From positions 1-9,732 of the forward strand of contig JAAZGN010000137.1 of assembly GCA_012511185.1 (NCBI GenBank): DNA of 9,732 nucleotides, written 5' to 3'. The DNA is from Clostridiaceae bacterium. GTDB taxonomy: Bacteria > Bacillota > Clostridia > Saccharofermentanales > DTU023. The notes under the pieces were generated by a model. It worked only from the letters and a program-made list of their open reading frames with translations, was not told where the DNA came from and did no database searches. Shown here one piece after another: positions 1 to 6,224 of this stretch (the stretch's first letter is position 1; every line of letters starts with the position of its first letter). The translations under genes were made by a program, and so were the position numbers.

Positions 1-357
1 CCCTACGACCGCTTCATCAGTGATGTGGCGACCCGTTCCCATCCGGCCACCCGCATCCGCCGGGCCATCCTGGCGGCGGCCCTGGGCATTGAGACAGACC
101 ATGCCGCGCTGACCGGTGACGGACCGGCCTACATCCGCGTCCTCGGTTTCAACCGGCAAGGCAGAAGGCTCTTGTCCTTCATGCGAAAAGAGGCCCGCCT
201 CCCCATCATTATGAAGGCATCCGATTTTCGGCAACTGGAAGATGAGTCAGCCCGCAAGCAGGCGGACCTGGATCTGCAGGCCCAAGCCCTGTGGAATTGC
301 CATGCGGGACTTGCCCGCCAAAGCGAGTTCGAGCGCGAAGCGGTTCAAATCCGCTAA
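1..357 (+). CDS. tmcAL: tRNA(Met) cytidine acetate ligase (TmcAL/YlbM family), C-terminal part only
   Basis: The reading frame is open from base 1 (it starts mid-gene with PYDRFISDVATR) and ends with TAA at 355-357, so the last 118 residues are present and the N-terminal nucleotidyltransferase domain lies outside the window. The visible part matches the family's C-terminal region: a basic helix (SHPATRIRRAILAAALGI), then PAYIRVLGFNRQGRRLL and RLPIIMKASDF, the last two being the most recognisable stretches. Family knowledge: TmcAL uses acetate and ATP to acetylate the wobble cytidine (C34) of elongator tRNA-Met, in the cytoplasm; the family is typical of Bacillota. The GTG at 25 is an internal Val codon, not a start. 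tyrS follows 51 bases downstream on the same strand, so the two may share a transcript. The assignment rests on sequence signatures recalled for the C-terminal half; the catalytic HxGH motif cannot be seen here. Confidence 0.8.
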   Translation, partial: PYDRFISDVATRSHPATRIRRAILAAALGIETDHAALTGDGPAYIRVLGFNRQGRRLLSFMRKEARLPIIMKASDFRQLEDESARKQADLDLQAQALWNCHAGLARQSEFEREAVQIR

Positions 358-367
358 ACGGAATTGT

Positions 368-375
368 GATACATT
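368..375 (+). promoter_or_regulatory. Weak candidate extended -10 element ahead of tyrS
   Basis: In the 51-base gap between the tmcAL stop and the tyrS start, TGATACATT fits an extended -10 pattern (TGn followed by TACATT, 4 of 6 matches to TATAAT). No good -35 hexamer lies 16-18 bases upstream; the nearest candidate, TTCAAA at 344-349, is 20 bases away and inside tmcAL. It could give tyrS its own start point about 30 bases ahead of the ATG, but chance is a real possibility. There is no room for a T-box leader in this gap. Confidence 0.2.
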
Positions 376-408
376 AATTCAAGTAATCCATCAAAGGAGG
401 TTGCACAC

Positions 409-1635
409 ATGAAGAAAAATGTATTTGACACACTTCTTGAGCGCGGCTACATCGCGCAGGTCACACACGAAGAAGAGGTGCGGCATTATCTGTCGCAGGA
501 AGGTGCGACCTTCTACGTAGGTTTCGACCCGACAGCGGACAGCCTGCACGTCGGCCATCTGGTCCAGATCATGATCATGAGCCACATGCAGCAGGCGGGT
601 GTCCGCCCCATCGCCCTCATGGGCGGAGGGACCGGTTACGTCGGAGACCCTTCCGGTCGCACGGACATGCGTTCGGTTATGACACCTGAAGTCATTGAAC
701 ACAACGTCGGCTGCTTCATCAAGCAGATGAGCAGCCTGCTCGATTTCTCCTCCGGCAAGGCCATCCTGGACGATAACGCCAATTGGCTGGTCCCCTTGAA
801 CTACATCGAATTTATCCGCGAGGTGGGCCCGCACTTCACCGTCAACCGCATGCTTTCGGCTGACTGCTACAAGCAACGGCTGGACTCGGGACTGACCTTC
901 CTGGAATTCAACTACATGATCCTTCAGGCCTATGACTTCCTCATGCTCTTTCGCAAATACGGTTGCCGCCTCCAGGCGGGCGGTGACGACCAGTGGTCTA
1001 ATATCATCGCGGGGGCCGAACTGATCCGAAAAAAGGAACAGGAAGCCGCCTATGGCCTGACTTTCCAGCTGCTTGAAACTTCCGACGGCCAGAAGATGGG
1101 TAAGACAGCCAGGGGCGCCATCTGGCTTGATGAAAGCAAGTGTTCCGTCTACGACTTCTACCAGTACTGGCGGAACGTAGAGGACGCCAAGGTAACCCAA
1201 TGCATGCGGTTTTTGACCTTCATCGGCATGGATGAAATCCACCAATACGAAAAACTGGAAGGCGCCGCCATCAACGATGCCAAGATCCGGCTGGCCTATG
1301 AGGTCACGGCCATCGTCCACGGCCACGAAAAAGCCAAACAAGCCGAAGAAGCAGCCAAATCCCTTTTCGGTGGCAACGGTGATGACGCCTCGGTTCCCTC
1401 TGAAGCAGTCAGCAGGGATCAACTCAACAGCCCCCTGATTGACGTTCTGGCAAGCCTCCAGCTGACCAAGTCAAAGGGAGAAGCAAGACGGCTGATCGAA
1501 CAGGGCGGCCTCTACGTCAATGACGGGCAGGTCAGGGAACTGTATGCGGAGCTTACTGAGGATCTGTTCAAAGACGGTGAGCTGCTCCTGCGCATGGGCA
1601 AGAAGCGCTACATTAAGCTGGAGCTGAAGGACTGA
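409..1635 (+). CDS. tyrS: Tyrosine--tRNA ligase (TyrS)
   Basis: Cytoplasmic class I aminoacyl-tRNA synthetase that charges tRNA-Tyr with tyrosine using ATP. The 408-residue product has the full family layout: a Rossmann catalytic domain with GFDPTADSLHVGH (the HIGH-type motif HVGH at residues 47-50), GGGTGYVGDPSGR at 72-84, the tyrosine pocket segment QAGGDDQW at 189-196, and the KMSKS-type loop KMGKT at 229-233. A C-terminal S4 RNA-binding domain covers about 343-405 (TKSKGEARRLIEQGGLYVN). GGDDQW and KMGKT instead of GGSDQW and KFGKT are variants I associate with clostridial enzymes. The start is supported by AAAGGAGG at 393-400, 8 bases before the ATG. It follows tmcAL after 51 bases and its TGA ends 3 bases before the stop of the opposing thiN. 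Length is normal, and nothing looks broken. No T-box leader precedes it, although many Bacillota tyrS genes have one. Confidence 0.98.
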   Translation: MKKNVFDTLLERGYIAQVTHEEEVRHYLSQEGATFYVGFDPTADSLHVGHLVQIMIMSHMQQAGVRPIALMGGGTGYVGDPSGRTDMRSVMTPEVIEHNVGCFIKQMSSLLDFSSGKAILDDNANWLVPLNYIEFIREVGPHFTVNRMLSADCYKQRLDSGLTFLEFNYMILQAYDFLMLFRKYGCRLQAGGDDQWSNIIAGAELIRKKEQEAAYGLTFQLLETSDGQKMGKTARGAIWLDESKCSVYDFYQYWRNVEDAKVTQCMRFLTFIGMDEIHQYEKLEGAAINDAKIRLAYEVTAIVHGHEKAKQAEEAAKSLFGGNGDDASVPSEAVSRDQLNSPLIDVLASLQLTKSKGEARRLIEQGGLYVNDGQVRELYAELTEDLFKDGELLLRMGKKRYIKLELKD

Positions 1636-1638
1636 GGC

Positions 1639-2436
1639 TTAAAGAACCTCCGGGAAGGTATAGAAAAACACGGTGCCTGCTTTCAGCCTGGCTGTCACCT
1701 GCATGGGATAGGGTCCTGATGCGCGGTTACTCAAGGCAAGCGACCGTCCCATGGGAAGCCGGACACCATCCAGCTCCCATTTCAATCCACTGAGATACAG
1801 GCCGTCGACCTCATCGTCCAGGGGCAATACGGAAAAAAGAAAGCGCTTGCCGGGTGCATTTATTTGAGCGCCGTCAAAACAATCCGCCGTGAACACAGGA
1901 TTGATTGCTGCCGGACCCTTGACGATCCGGCCCAGGGTCATGCCGTCGGTGAGATAGACCGTGGCGCCGCGGACGGCAAGCAGGCGGCCCAAGGCTATGT
2001 TGGCCAGTTGATGGTCGGCACGTTCACCGGTGTAATTCAAAAAAGCATAGGACTTTCCGGTCAGGTCCCCTGCTTTCCCGAAAGCAGCGTAAAGGGCGTA
2101 GCCATCCGGATTTGAAAAAGCGGGATTCTTCAGGTCCTGATCGCAGGAAAGCAGGACAGCGGCTGCTGCCGTAAGTTCCCCATCCGTAAAGTCCTTGTCC
2201 CTGACCAGTTGGACACAGACCGTATCAGTCGCCAGTGTCTTCAATGCTTTTTCGGAAATGGAATCAAAGTCTCCCACCACATAGTCGGGAACAGAGCCCA
2301 GCTCCATGAGGCGATCCGCCCCGCCGTCAGCTGCAAGGATTTTTCGGGAACGTGAAATTGCCCATGAAGCGAAAAAGTCAGACTTGCTGCCTGATCCGGC
2401 AAGGGCGATCAGGGCATCGAAAAGGAGCGGTGACAC
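1639..2436 (-). CDS. thiN: Thiamine diphosphokinase (thiamine pyrophosphokinase)
   Basis: Transfers a diphosphate from ATP to thiamine, giving thiamine diphosphate (the salvage route to the cofactor), in the cytoplasm. Signatures, numbered from the GTG start at 2436: ALIALAGS at the N-terminus, DGGADRL at 37-43, PDYVVGDFDS at 50-59, KDFTDGE at 81-87, GERADHQLAN at 137-146 and GLKWEL at 217-222. The product is 265 residues; the family is usually 210-220, and the excess lies between the TDGE and GERADH motifs (about residues 96-133). The start is uncertain. GTG at 2436 gives the N-terminus that best fits the family and sits 4 bases after the rpe stop, which suggests translational coupling. A TTG at 2478 inside rpe would add 14 residues and overlap rpe by 38 bases. 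Neither has a convincing Shine-Dalgarno site. It is the last gene of the prpC-prkC-rpe-thiN group. TPP-riboswitch control is not apparent, since no leader precedes the gene. Confidence 0.93.
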   Translation of the reverse strand: MSPLLFDALIALAGSGSKSDFFASWAISRSRKILAADGGADRLMELGSVPDYVVGDFDSISEKALKTLATDTVCVQLVRDKDFTDGELTAAAAVLLSCDQDLKNPAFSNPDGYALYAAFGKAGDLTGKSYAFLNYTGERADHQLANIALGRLLAVRGATVYLTDGMTLGRIVKGPAAINPVFTADCFDGAQINAPGKRFLFSVLPLDDEVDGLYLSGLKWELDGVRLPMGRSLALSNRASGPYPMQVTARLKAGTVFFYTFPEVL

Positions 2437-2440
2437 AGGA

Positions 2441-3172
2441 TCAGAGGCGCGCTTTCGCGCCCCGGATGATCCGGCCAAGCTCCGCTGCCGCGTCAGCTGG
2501 CGAATCCTGGCCGAAGATGGCGGAACCCGCCACGATCATGTCGGCGCCGGCTCGCACAATATCGGCCGCGTTGTCCCGGTTGATGCCGCCGTCAACCTGG
2601 AGCCGGATAGAATAATCCGACTCATTGATCATGTGGCGCAGCTCCCGGATCTTATCCATGACTTGGGGCACAAAGGACTGGCCGCTGAAACCGGGATTGA
2701 CCGACATCAAAAGTACCATGTCCAGATCGGGCAAAAGCCAGCGGATTGATTCAAGCGGGGTTGCCGGGTTCAGCGAAATCCCCGCGAAGCACCCCAGCTC
2801 CCGTATCCGGGCCAAGGTCCGCTGTGCATGATCCAGCACTTCCACGTGAACCACCAGGGAGGTCGCTCCCGCTTTGACGTATTCCGCAAGCAGATCGTCG
2901 GGGTTGGTCACCATGAGGTGGACATCCAGGGGCTGATCGACATGCTTTGACAAAGCTGCGATGATGGGCGGGCCAAAGGTCAGGTTGGGTACGTAGTGAC
3001 CGTCCATGACGTCGCAGTGAACCATGTCAAAGTTTGAGCCAAGCCGCTTGACCGAGCAGGCCAGGTCAGCCAGGTCGGAAGCCAGGATGGAGGGGCAAAG
3101 CAAGGGACGGGAACGATCCAAAAAGACTGCCCGTTTTGTGTCTTCCAGTGATCTGCTTCGCTTAACCGCCAT
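2441..3172 (-). CDS. rpe: Ribulose-phosphate 3-epimerase
   Basis: Interconverts D-ribulose 5-phosphate and D-xylulose 5-phosphate in the non-oxidative pentose phosphate pathway. It is a single TIM barrel of 243 residues. Metal and acid/base positions are all present: His52 and Asp54 in MVHCDVMDGHYVPN, His85 in LDVHLMV, Asp194 in LQVDGGIN. The phosphate-binding segment NPGFSGQSF is at 159-167 and IVAGSAIF at 213-220. The ATG at 3172 is backed by AGGTGAT at 3178-3184 with a 5-base spacer. This gives about 22 residues before the conserved LLCPSILASD segment, whereas the family normally begins only a few residues before it, so a slightly extended basic N-terminus is likely; in-frame TTG codons closer to the motif are possible alternatives. 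It starts 17 bases after the prkC stop. In many Bacillota rsgA lies between these two genes, and it is missing here. Confidence 0.97.
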   Translation of the reverse strand: MAVKRSRSLEDTKRAVFLDRSRPLLCPSILASDLADLACSVKRLGSNFDMVHCDVMDGHYVPNLTFGPPIIAALSKHVDQPLDVHLMVTNPDDLLAEYVKAGATSLVVHVEVLDHAQRTLARIRELGCFAGISLNPATPLESIRWLLPDLDMVLLMSVNPGFSGQSFVPQVMDKIRELRHMINESDYSIRLQVDGGINRDNAADIVRAGADMIVAGSAIFGQDSPADAAAELGRIIRGAKARL

Positions 3173-3189
3173 TCTTTATCACCTATACT

Positions 3190-5301
3190 CTACGGATCTG
3201 TATCGTCTGTCGAGGGGGGATCCGTCTCAGCAGGCGTCGTTGGCGTCGTTGGCGGGGGTGCCGTAGTCGTAGTCGTCGGATTCTTGTAGGCCTCAAGGTC
3301 GGCCGCGGAACCGTAGGTCAGGGTCACGCCACCGGCTGGCTTGAATTTCACGCCTGGTTTGGGGTTTTGCTCGATGATAAAAATCTTTGACCGGTCATCA
3401 GGATTCTTGGGATCCAGCGTAGTGGTATTATTCCATTTTGACATCCGGTATTCGGCGACACCGAGCGGATCGAGTTCCTCCATGGCCCGCAGGAAGGTCA
3501 GTCCGCGGACCTCCAGCATGACGGCTTCCTCGGGAATAGTCGTCGGATTGAGATAGTCGTAAAGGTTCTTGGCCGTGCCGACCGTAATAAGAACCAGTGT
3601 GTTGGGAGGGTATTTGCCTTCCGGTTCAGGAGACTGCTTGATCACATATTTGTCATTGTCTGGGATGGTCTCGCCCGAAATCGATATCTCGCCGCCTAAA
3701 AGGAGGGAGTTTTCCTCCAGCAACTCCAGCGCCTGATTGTAGGGCAGGCCCTGTAGATCAGGTATAACGACATATTCGGGGCCTGTGCTGTAGAAAAGTT
3801 CAACCGTTGATCCCTTGGGAGCCAACTCTCCCCCGGCCGGTTCTGTGCGGATTACGGTGTCCTTGCCAACAGTAGTCGAAACCTCCGGCGTAAACTTGAC
3901 AAGAAAACCTTCAGTCCTCAATTCAATGTCAGCGATCTGGAAGGACTTGCCGGTCACTTCCGGCACCACGGCGGAATCTTGGCCGAGCGACACAAAAAGC
4001 GAAAGTGTAACGTCTTTGGGTTCGATCTTCAGGCTGCCATCCGATTCAGGATCCTGTCGCAGGATAATATCCGGCAGGACCGTCTCACTCATCTCATATT
4101 TTATATCGATGATCATGCCGGCACTTTCCAGCATATCGAGTTGATTGGCTATGTCGTTTATGTCCTTGCCCTGGAAATTGGGCAGGACAATTTCGGTCAA
4201 ATCGGTTTCATCCGTTTCGCCGGGTGCGAAGTGGCGCACCAGCCAGACAGTCAGGAGCGCCAGCAAAAGAACAGCCGCCACCACGACCGTGATCGCGATG
4301 GCCGTATCACGTTGGCGCGAGGAGCGCCGCTTGTTAAAAGTCCGCTCGATCTCCTTAATCCTGCCGTAATTGGTCTCACCGGTCTGGGCGCTCAGGGCCG
4401 AAGTCGAGGAAGTCTCCCACTGGGCAGCCGATTTGGGAATCACGCCGTAGACACCGTTGGGATCGATCATGAAGGCATCGAGCTCGTCAACAAATTCCCG
4501 GGCCGTCTGGTAACGGGCATCAGGATTCTTCTGAATGGAGCGAAAGACGATGCGGTCCAGCGCGGGCGGCAGGGAGGGAACGTAGGTTGAAGGGGCAGGG
4601 GGCACTTCCTGCAGGTGCTTAATGGCGACAGCGACGGAAGACTCGCCGTCAAAGGGCAGCCTGCCGGTCAGCATCTCATAAAACATGATGCCAAGCGAAT
4701 AGAGGTCTGAACGCGAAGTTACCTGGCCGCCCCTGGCCTGTTCGGGGGAGAAGTAATGGACCGAGCCCATGACGACCCCACCCGTGAGCGTAATAGTGTT
4801 GGTACTGGACGCGCGGGCGATGCCGAAATCGGTCACCTTGGCGACCATGTCCTTGGTAATCATGATATTTTGCGGCTTGATGTCGCGGTGGATCACTTCC
4901 CGGCGGTGGGCATGTTCGAGCGCCAGGCCTATCTGGATTAAAAGAGGCGTGGCCAGCCGGTAATCGATGGGGCCCTTGCGACGGATAATATCCTTCAGCG
5001 TCGTTCCCTCAACGTACTCCTGGACGATATAACGCACGCCGTCGTAGGATCCGTAATCCAGCACCCGGACAATATTGGGGTGGTCAAGGCTTGCGGCCGC
5101 CCGTGCTTCTGTTGCAAAGCGACGGACAAACTCCGGATCATTGGCCAGGTCATCATGCATGACCTTGACCGCGACCTGCTGACCCGTATTGCGGTCATCC
5201 GCCAGATAAACGGTCGCCATTCCTCCCTGCCCCAGAGTCCGGACCACGCGGTATCGCTCTGCGATCACGGTACCTTGGGCAAATGATTGTGACGATATCA
5301 T
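3190..5301 (-). CDS. prkC: PASTA-domain Ser/Thr protein kinase (PrkC/StkP/PknB type)
   Basis: Membrane kinase that, by family knowledge, senses peptidoglycan fragments or lipid II outside the cell and phosphorylates proteins for cell-wall growth, division, germination and dormancy exit. The 703 residues divide as follows: kinase domain about 13-280 with glycine loop GQGGMATVY (24-32), Lys46 in VAVK, HRDIKPQN (138-145), DFG (158-160), a Thr-rich activation loop (167-173) and GSVHYFSPEQARG (179-191); a juxtamembrane segment ending in basic KRRSSRQR; one transmembrane helix about 334-356; then extracellular PASTA repeats at about 366-440, 441-508, 509-578 and a diverged fourth at 590-666; finally a Thr/Pro-rich acidic tail 674-703. 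All catalytic residues are intact, so it should be active. AGGAGG at 5307-5312, next to the prpC stop, positions the ATG. prpC, encoding its opposing phosphatase, ends 11 bases upstream; rpe follows after 17 bases. Confidence 0.97.
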   Translation of the reverse strand: MISSQSFAQGTVIAERYRVVRTLGQGGMATVYLADDRNTGQQVAVKVMHDDLANDPEFVRRFATEARAAASLDHPNIVRVLDYGSYDGVRYIVQEYVEGTTLKDIIRRKGPIDYRLATPLLIQIGLALEHAHRREVIHRDIKPQNIMITKDMVAKVTDFGIARASSTNTITLTGGVVMGSVHYFSPEQARGGQVTSRSDLYSLGIMFYEMLTGRLPFDGESSVAVAIKHLQEVPPAPSTYVPSLPPALDRIVFRSIQKNPDARYQTAREFVDELDAFMIDPNGVYGVIPKSAAQWETSSTSALSAQTGETNYGRIKEIERTFNKRRSSRQRDTAIAITVVVAAVLLLALLTVWLVRHFAPGETDETDLTEIVLPNFQGKDINDIANQLDMLESAGMIIDIKYEMSETVLPDIILRQDPESDGSLKIEPKDVTLSLFVSLGQDSAVVPEVTGKSFQIADIELRTEGFLVKFTPEVSTTVGKDTVIRTEPAGGELAPKGSTVELFYSTGPEYVVIPDLQGLPYNQALELLEENSLLLGGEISISGETIPDNDKYVIKQSPEPEGKYPPNTLVLITVGTAKNLYDYLNPTTIPEEAVMLEVRGLTFLRAMEELDPLGVAEYRMSKWNNTTTLDPKNPDDRSKIFIIEQNPKPGVKFKPAGGVTLTYGSAADLEAYKNPTTTTTAPPPTTPTTPAETDPPSTDDTDP
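3233..3274 (-). repeat. Short tandem repeats in the 3' end of prkC
   Basis: Two perfect copies of a 9-base unit (GGCGTCGTT on the + strand, 3233-3241 and 3242-3250) are followed shortly by two copies of GTAGTC (3263-3268 and 3269-3274). Read on the minus strand they encode the Thr/Pro tail of the kinase (runs of TTP and TT). Units are multiples of three, so a change in copy number would alter tail length without shifting the frame. Confidence 0.75.
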
Positions 5302-5306
5302 TCAAA

Positions 5307-5312
5307 CCTCCT
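5307..5312 (-). promoter_or_regulatory. Ribosome binding site of prkC, abutting the prpC stop codon
   Basis: On the minus strand AGGAGG directly follows the prpC TGA (5315-5313) and stands 5 bases before the prkC ATG at 5301. Ribosomes ending prpC would arrive on the prkC site, so phosphatase and kinase synthesis are probably coupled. Confidence 0.8.
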
Positions 5313-6113
5313 TCAGGAGAAAACGACAATGACGGTAACATTGTCAGGGGCTCCCGCCTGCAACGTTTGTTCAATTAGTGACGACGATGCCTCTTCCGGG
5401 GATCCGGCCTGGCGCATGGCTCTGGTGATTGCTTCTTGAGTCAGCACCCCATGCAGGCCATCACTCGACTGAAGATAGCGGTCTTTGGGTAGTAAGTCAA
5501 CATGGGTGATCTGCGGTTCGACATATTCAGGGTAGCCCAGCGCCTGTGTCAGCACGTGCCGTCTGGGGTGGGAAACAACCTCACTCGCATCCAGGGATCC
5601 CGAAGCGACCATCTGACTGACGTAGGTGTCATCCACCGTCAACTGTTCCAGTTCGCGCCCTCTCAAAATATAGCAGCGGCTGTCCCCGATGTGGGCTAAA
5701 TAGCAGCTTTGCTCATACAGAACCATGACGGTCAGTGTCGTCCCCATTCCGGTATTCTCGGGGTTTTCGAGTGAGGTCGTATAGACCTTGATATTTCTCT
5801 TTTGCAGGGCGTCCTCCAGGACGGCCTTGACCCTTTCCGGCTCATTGGCTGCAGGCAGGTACCGCCTTAAATAAGGCGCTGCGTAAGCGATCGCAGTCCT
5901 GCTTGCCAGCGCTCCGTTCTTGTGGCCCCCGAGACCATCGGCAACGGCGAACAGGAGCGGCCACTCCTCCTCCGGGGCATCCATGACGTAGCTGTCTTCG
6001 TTTCGGTCCCGGACAAAACCCTGATGCGTCATCCCCGAGAAAATGATTGAATGACCCGCCATGCCCTTATCTTTCTTTTGCAGGAATCGATCAAATTCAC
6101 TGCCCCGTTTCAT
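5313..6113 (-). CDS. prpC: PP2C-type Ser/Thr protein phosphatase (PrpC/Stp), partner of PrkC
   Basis: Cytoplasmic Mn/Mg-dependent phosphatase that removes phosphate from PrkC and its substrates. From the ATG at 6113 the product has 266 residues. PPM-family motifs appear in order: THQGFVRDRNEDS (metal-site Glu39, Asp40), FAVADGLGGH (Asp59), NTGMGTT, AHIGDSRCY, SHPRRHVLTQALG, QSSDGLHGVL (metal Asp218) and APDNVTVIVV at the end. All metal-binding acidic residues are present. The start is not certain: a TTG lies one codon upstream (6116), and an ATG at 6062 would remove 17 residues and give an N-terminus closer to many homologues. No start has a strong Shine-Dalgarno site; the only candidate is a G-run just before 6113. 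A seven-codon mini-ORF (6113-6133) ends in TGATG, sharing its A with this ATG. It is the first gene after the promoter at 6186-6214 and is followed 11 bases later by prkC. Confidence 0.96.
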   Translation of the reverse strand: MKRGSEFDRFLQKKDKGMAGHSIIFSGMTHQGFVRDRNEDSYVMDAPEEEWPLLFAVADGLGGHKNGALASRTAIAYAAPYLRRYLPAANEPERVKAVLEDALQKRNIKVYTTSLENPENTGMGTTLTVMVLYEQSCYLAHIGDSRCYILRGRELEQLTVDDTYVSQMVASGSLDASEVVSHPRRHVLTQALGYPEYVEPQITHVDLLPKDRYLQSSDGLHGVLTQEAITRAMRQAGSPEEASSSLIEQTLQAGAPDNVTVIVVFS

Positions 6114-6133
6114 CAAGCCCCCGACCCGGACAT
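6113..6133 (-). other. Possible leader mini-ORF coupled to prpC
   Basis: ATG at 6133 opens a six-residue frame (MSGSGA) whose TGA overlaps the prpC ATG as TGATG. It lies in the 5' leader of the prpC promoter transcript. The purine stretch AAAAGG ends one base before its ATG, which is too close for a normal ribosome site, so translation is doubtful. Recorded because prpC itself lacks a clear ribosome binding site. Confidence 0.2.
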
Positions 6134-6185
6134 ACCTTTTGAGAAAGTGCCGTGCCGGACAGCTGGAGTTTCAACCTATCGTGTG

Positions 6186-6214
6186 ATTCTAGCATTTTAC
6201 CCCGCTTAAGGCAA
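6186..6214 (-). promoter_or_regulatory. Sigma-A-type promoter for prpC-prkC-rpe-thiN
   Basis: On the minus strand, TTGCCT (6214-6209) and TAGAAT (6191-6186) are separated by exactly 17 bases. The -10 is preceded by TG in the extended position (TGCTAGAAT). Matches to consensus are 4 of 6 at -35 (TTGACA) and 5 of 6 at -10 (TATAAT), in an AT-rich pocket within otherwise GC-rich DNA. Predicted start of transcription is near 6179, leaving a leader of about 65 bases before prpC. It lies in the largest gap of the window, right after the rsmB stop, so the downstream four genes can be transcribed apart from def-fmt-peptidase-rsmB. Confidence 0.7.
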
Positions 6215-6224
6215 TATAAAAGCA

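Noticed and set aside
391..1422. A 343-codon open frame on the strand opposite tyrS
   Set aside because: It lies entirely across the well-supported tyrS gene and its upstream site, its translation shows no family signature, and GC-rich codon use commonly keeps the antisense frame open.
1634..1650. Small hairpin GAGG(C)TT-AAAG-AACCTC at the tyrS/thiN junction as a terminator
   Set aside because: Only a six-pair stem with a bulge, and no U-run follows on either strand.
2437..2500. A TPP riboswitch ahead of thiN
   Set aside because: There is no leader: thiN abuts or overlaps rpe, and the bases upstream encode the epimerase.
3979..4590. A 203-codon + strand frame opposite prkC
   Set aside because: Shadow of the kinase gene; no ribosome site or domain, and the kinase reading is certain.
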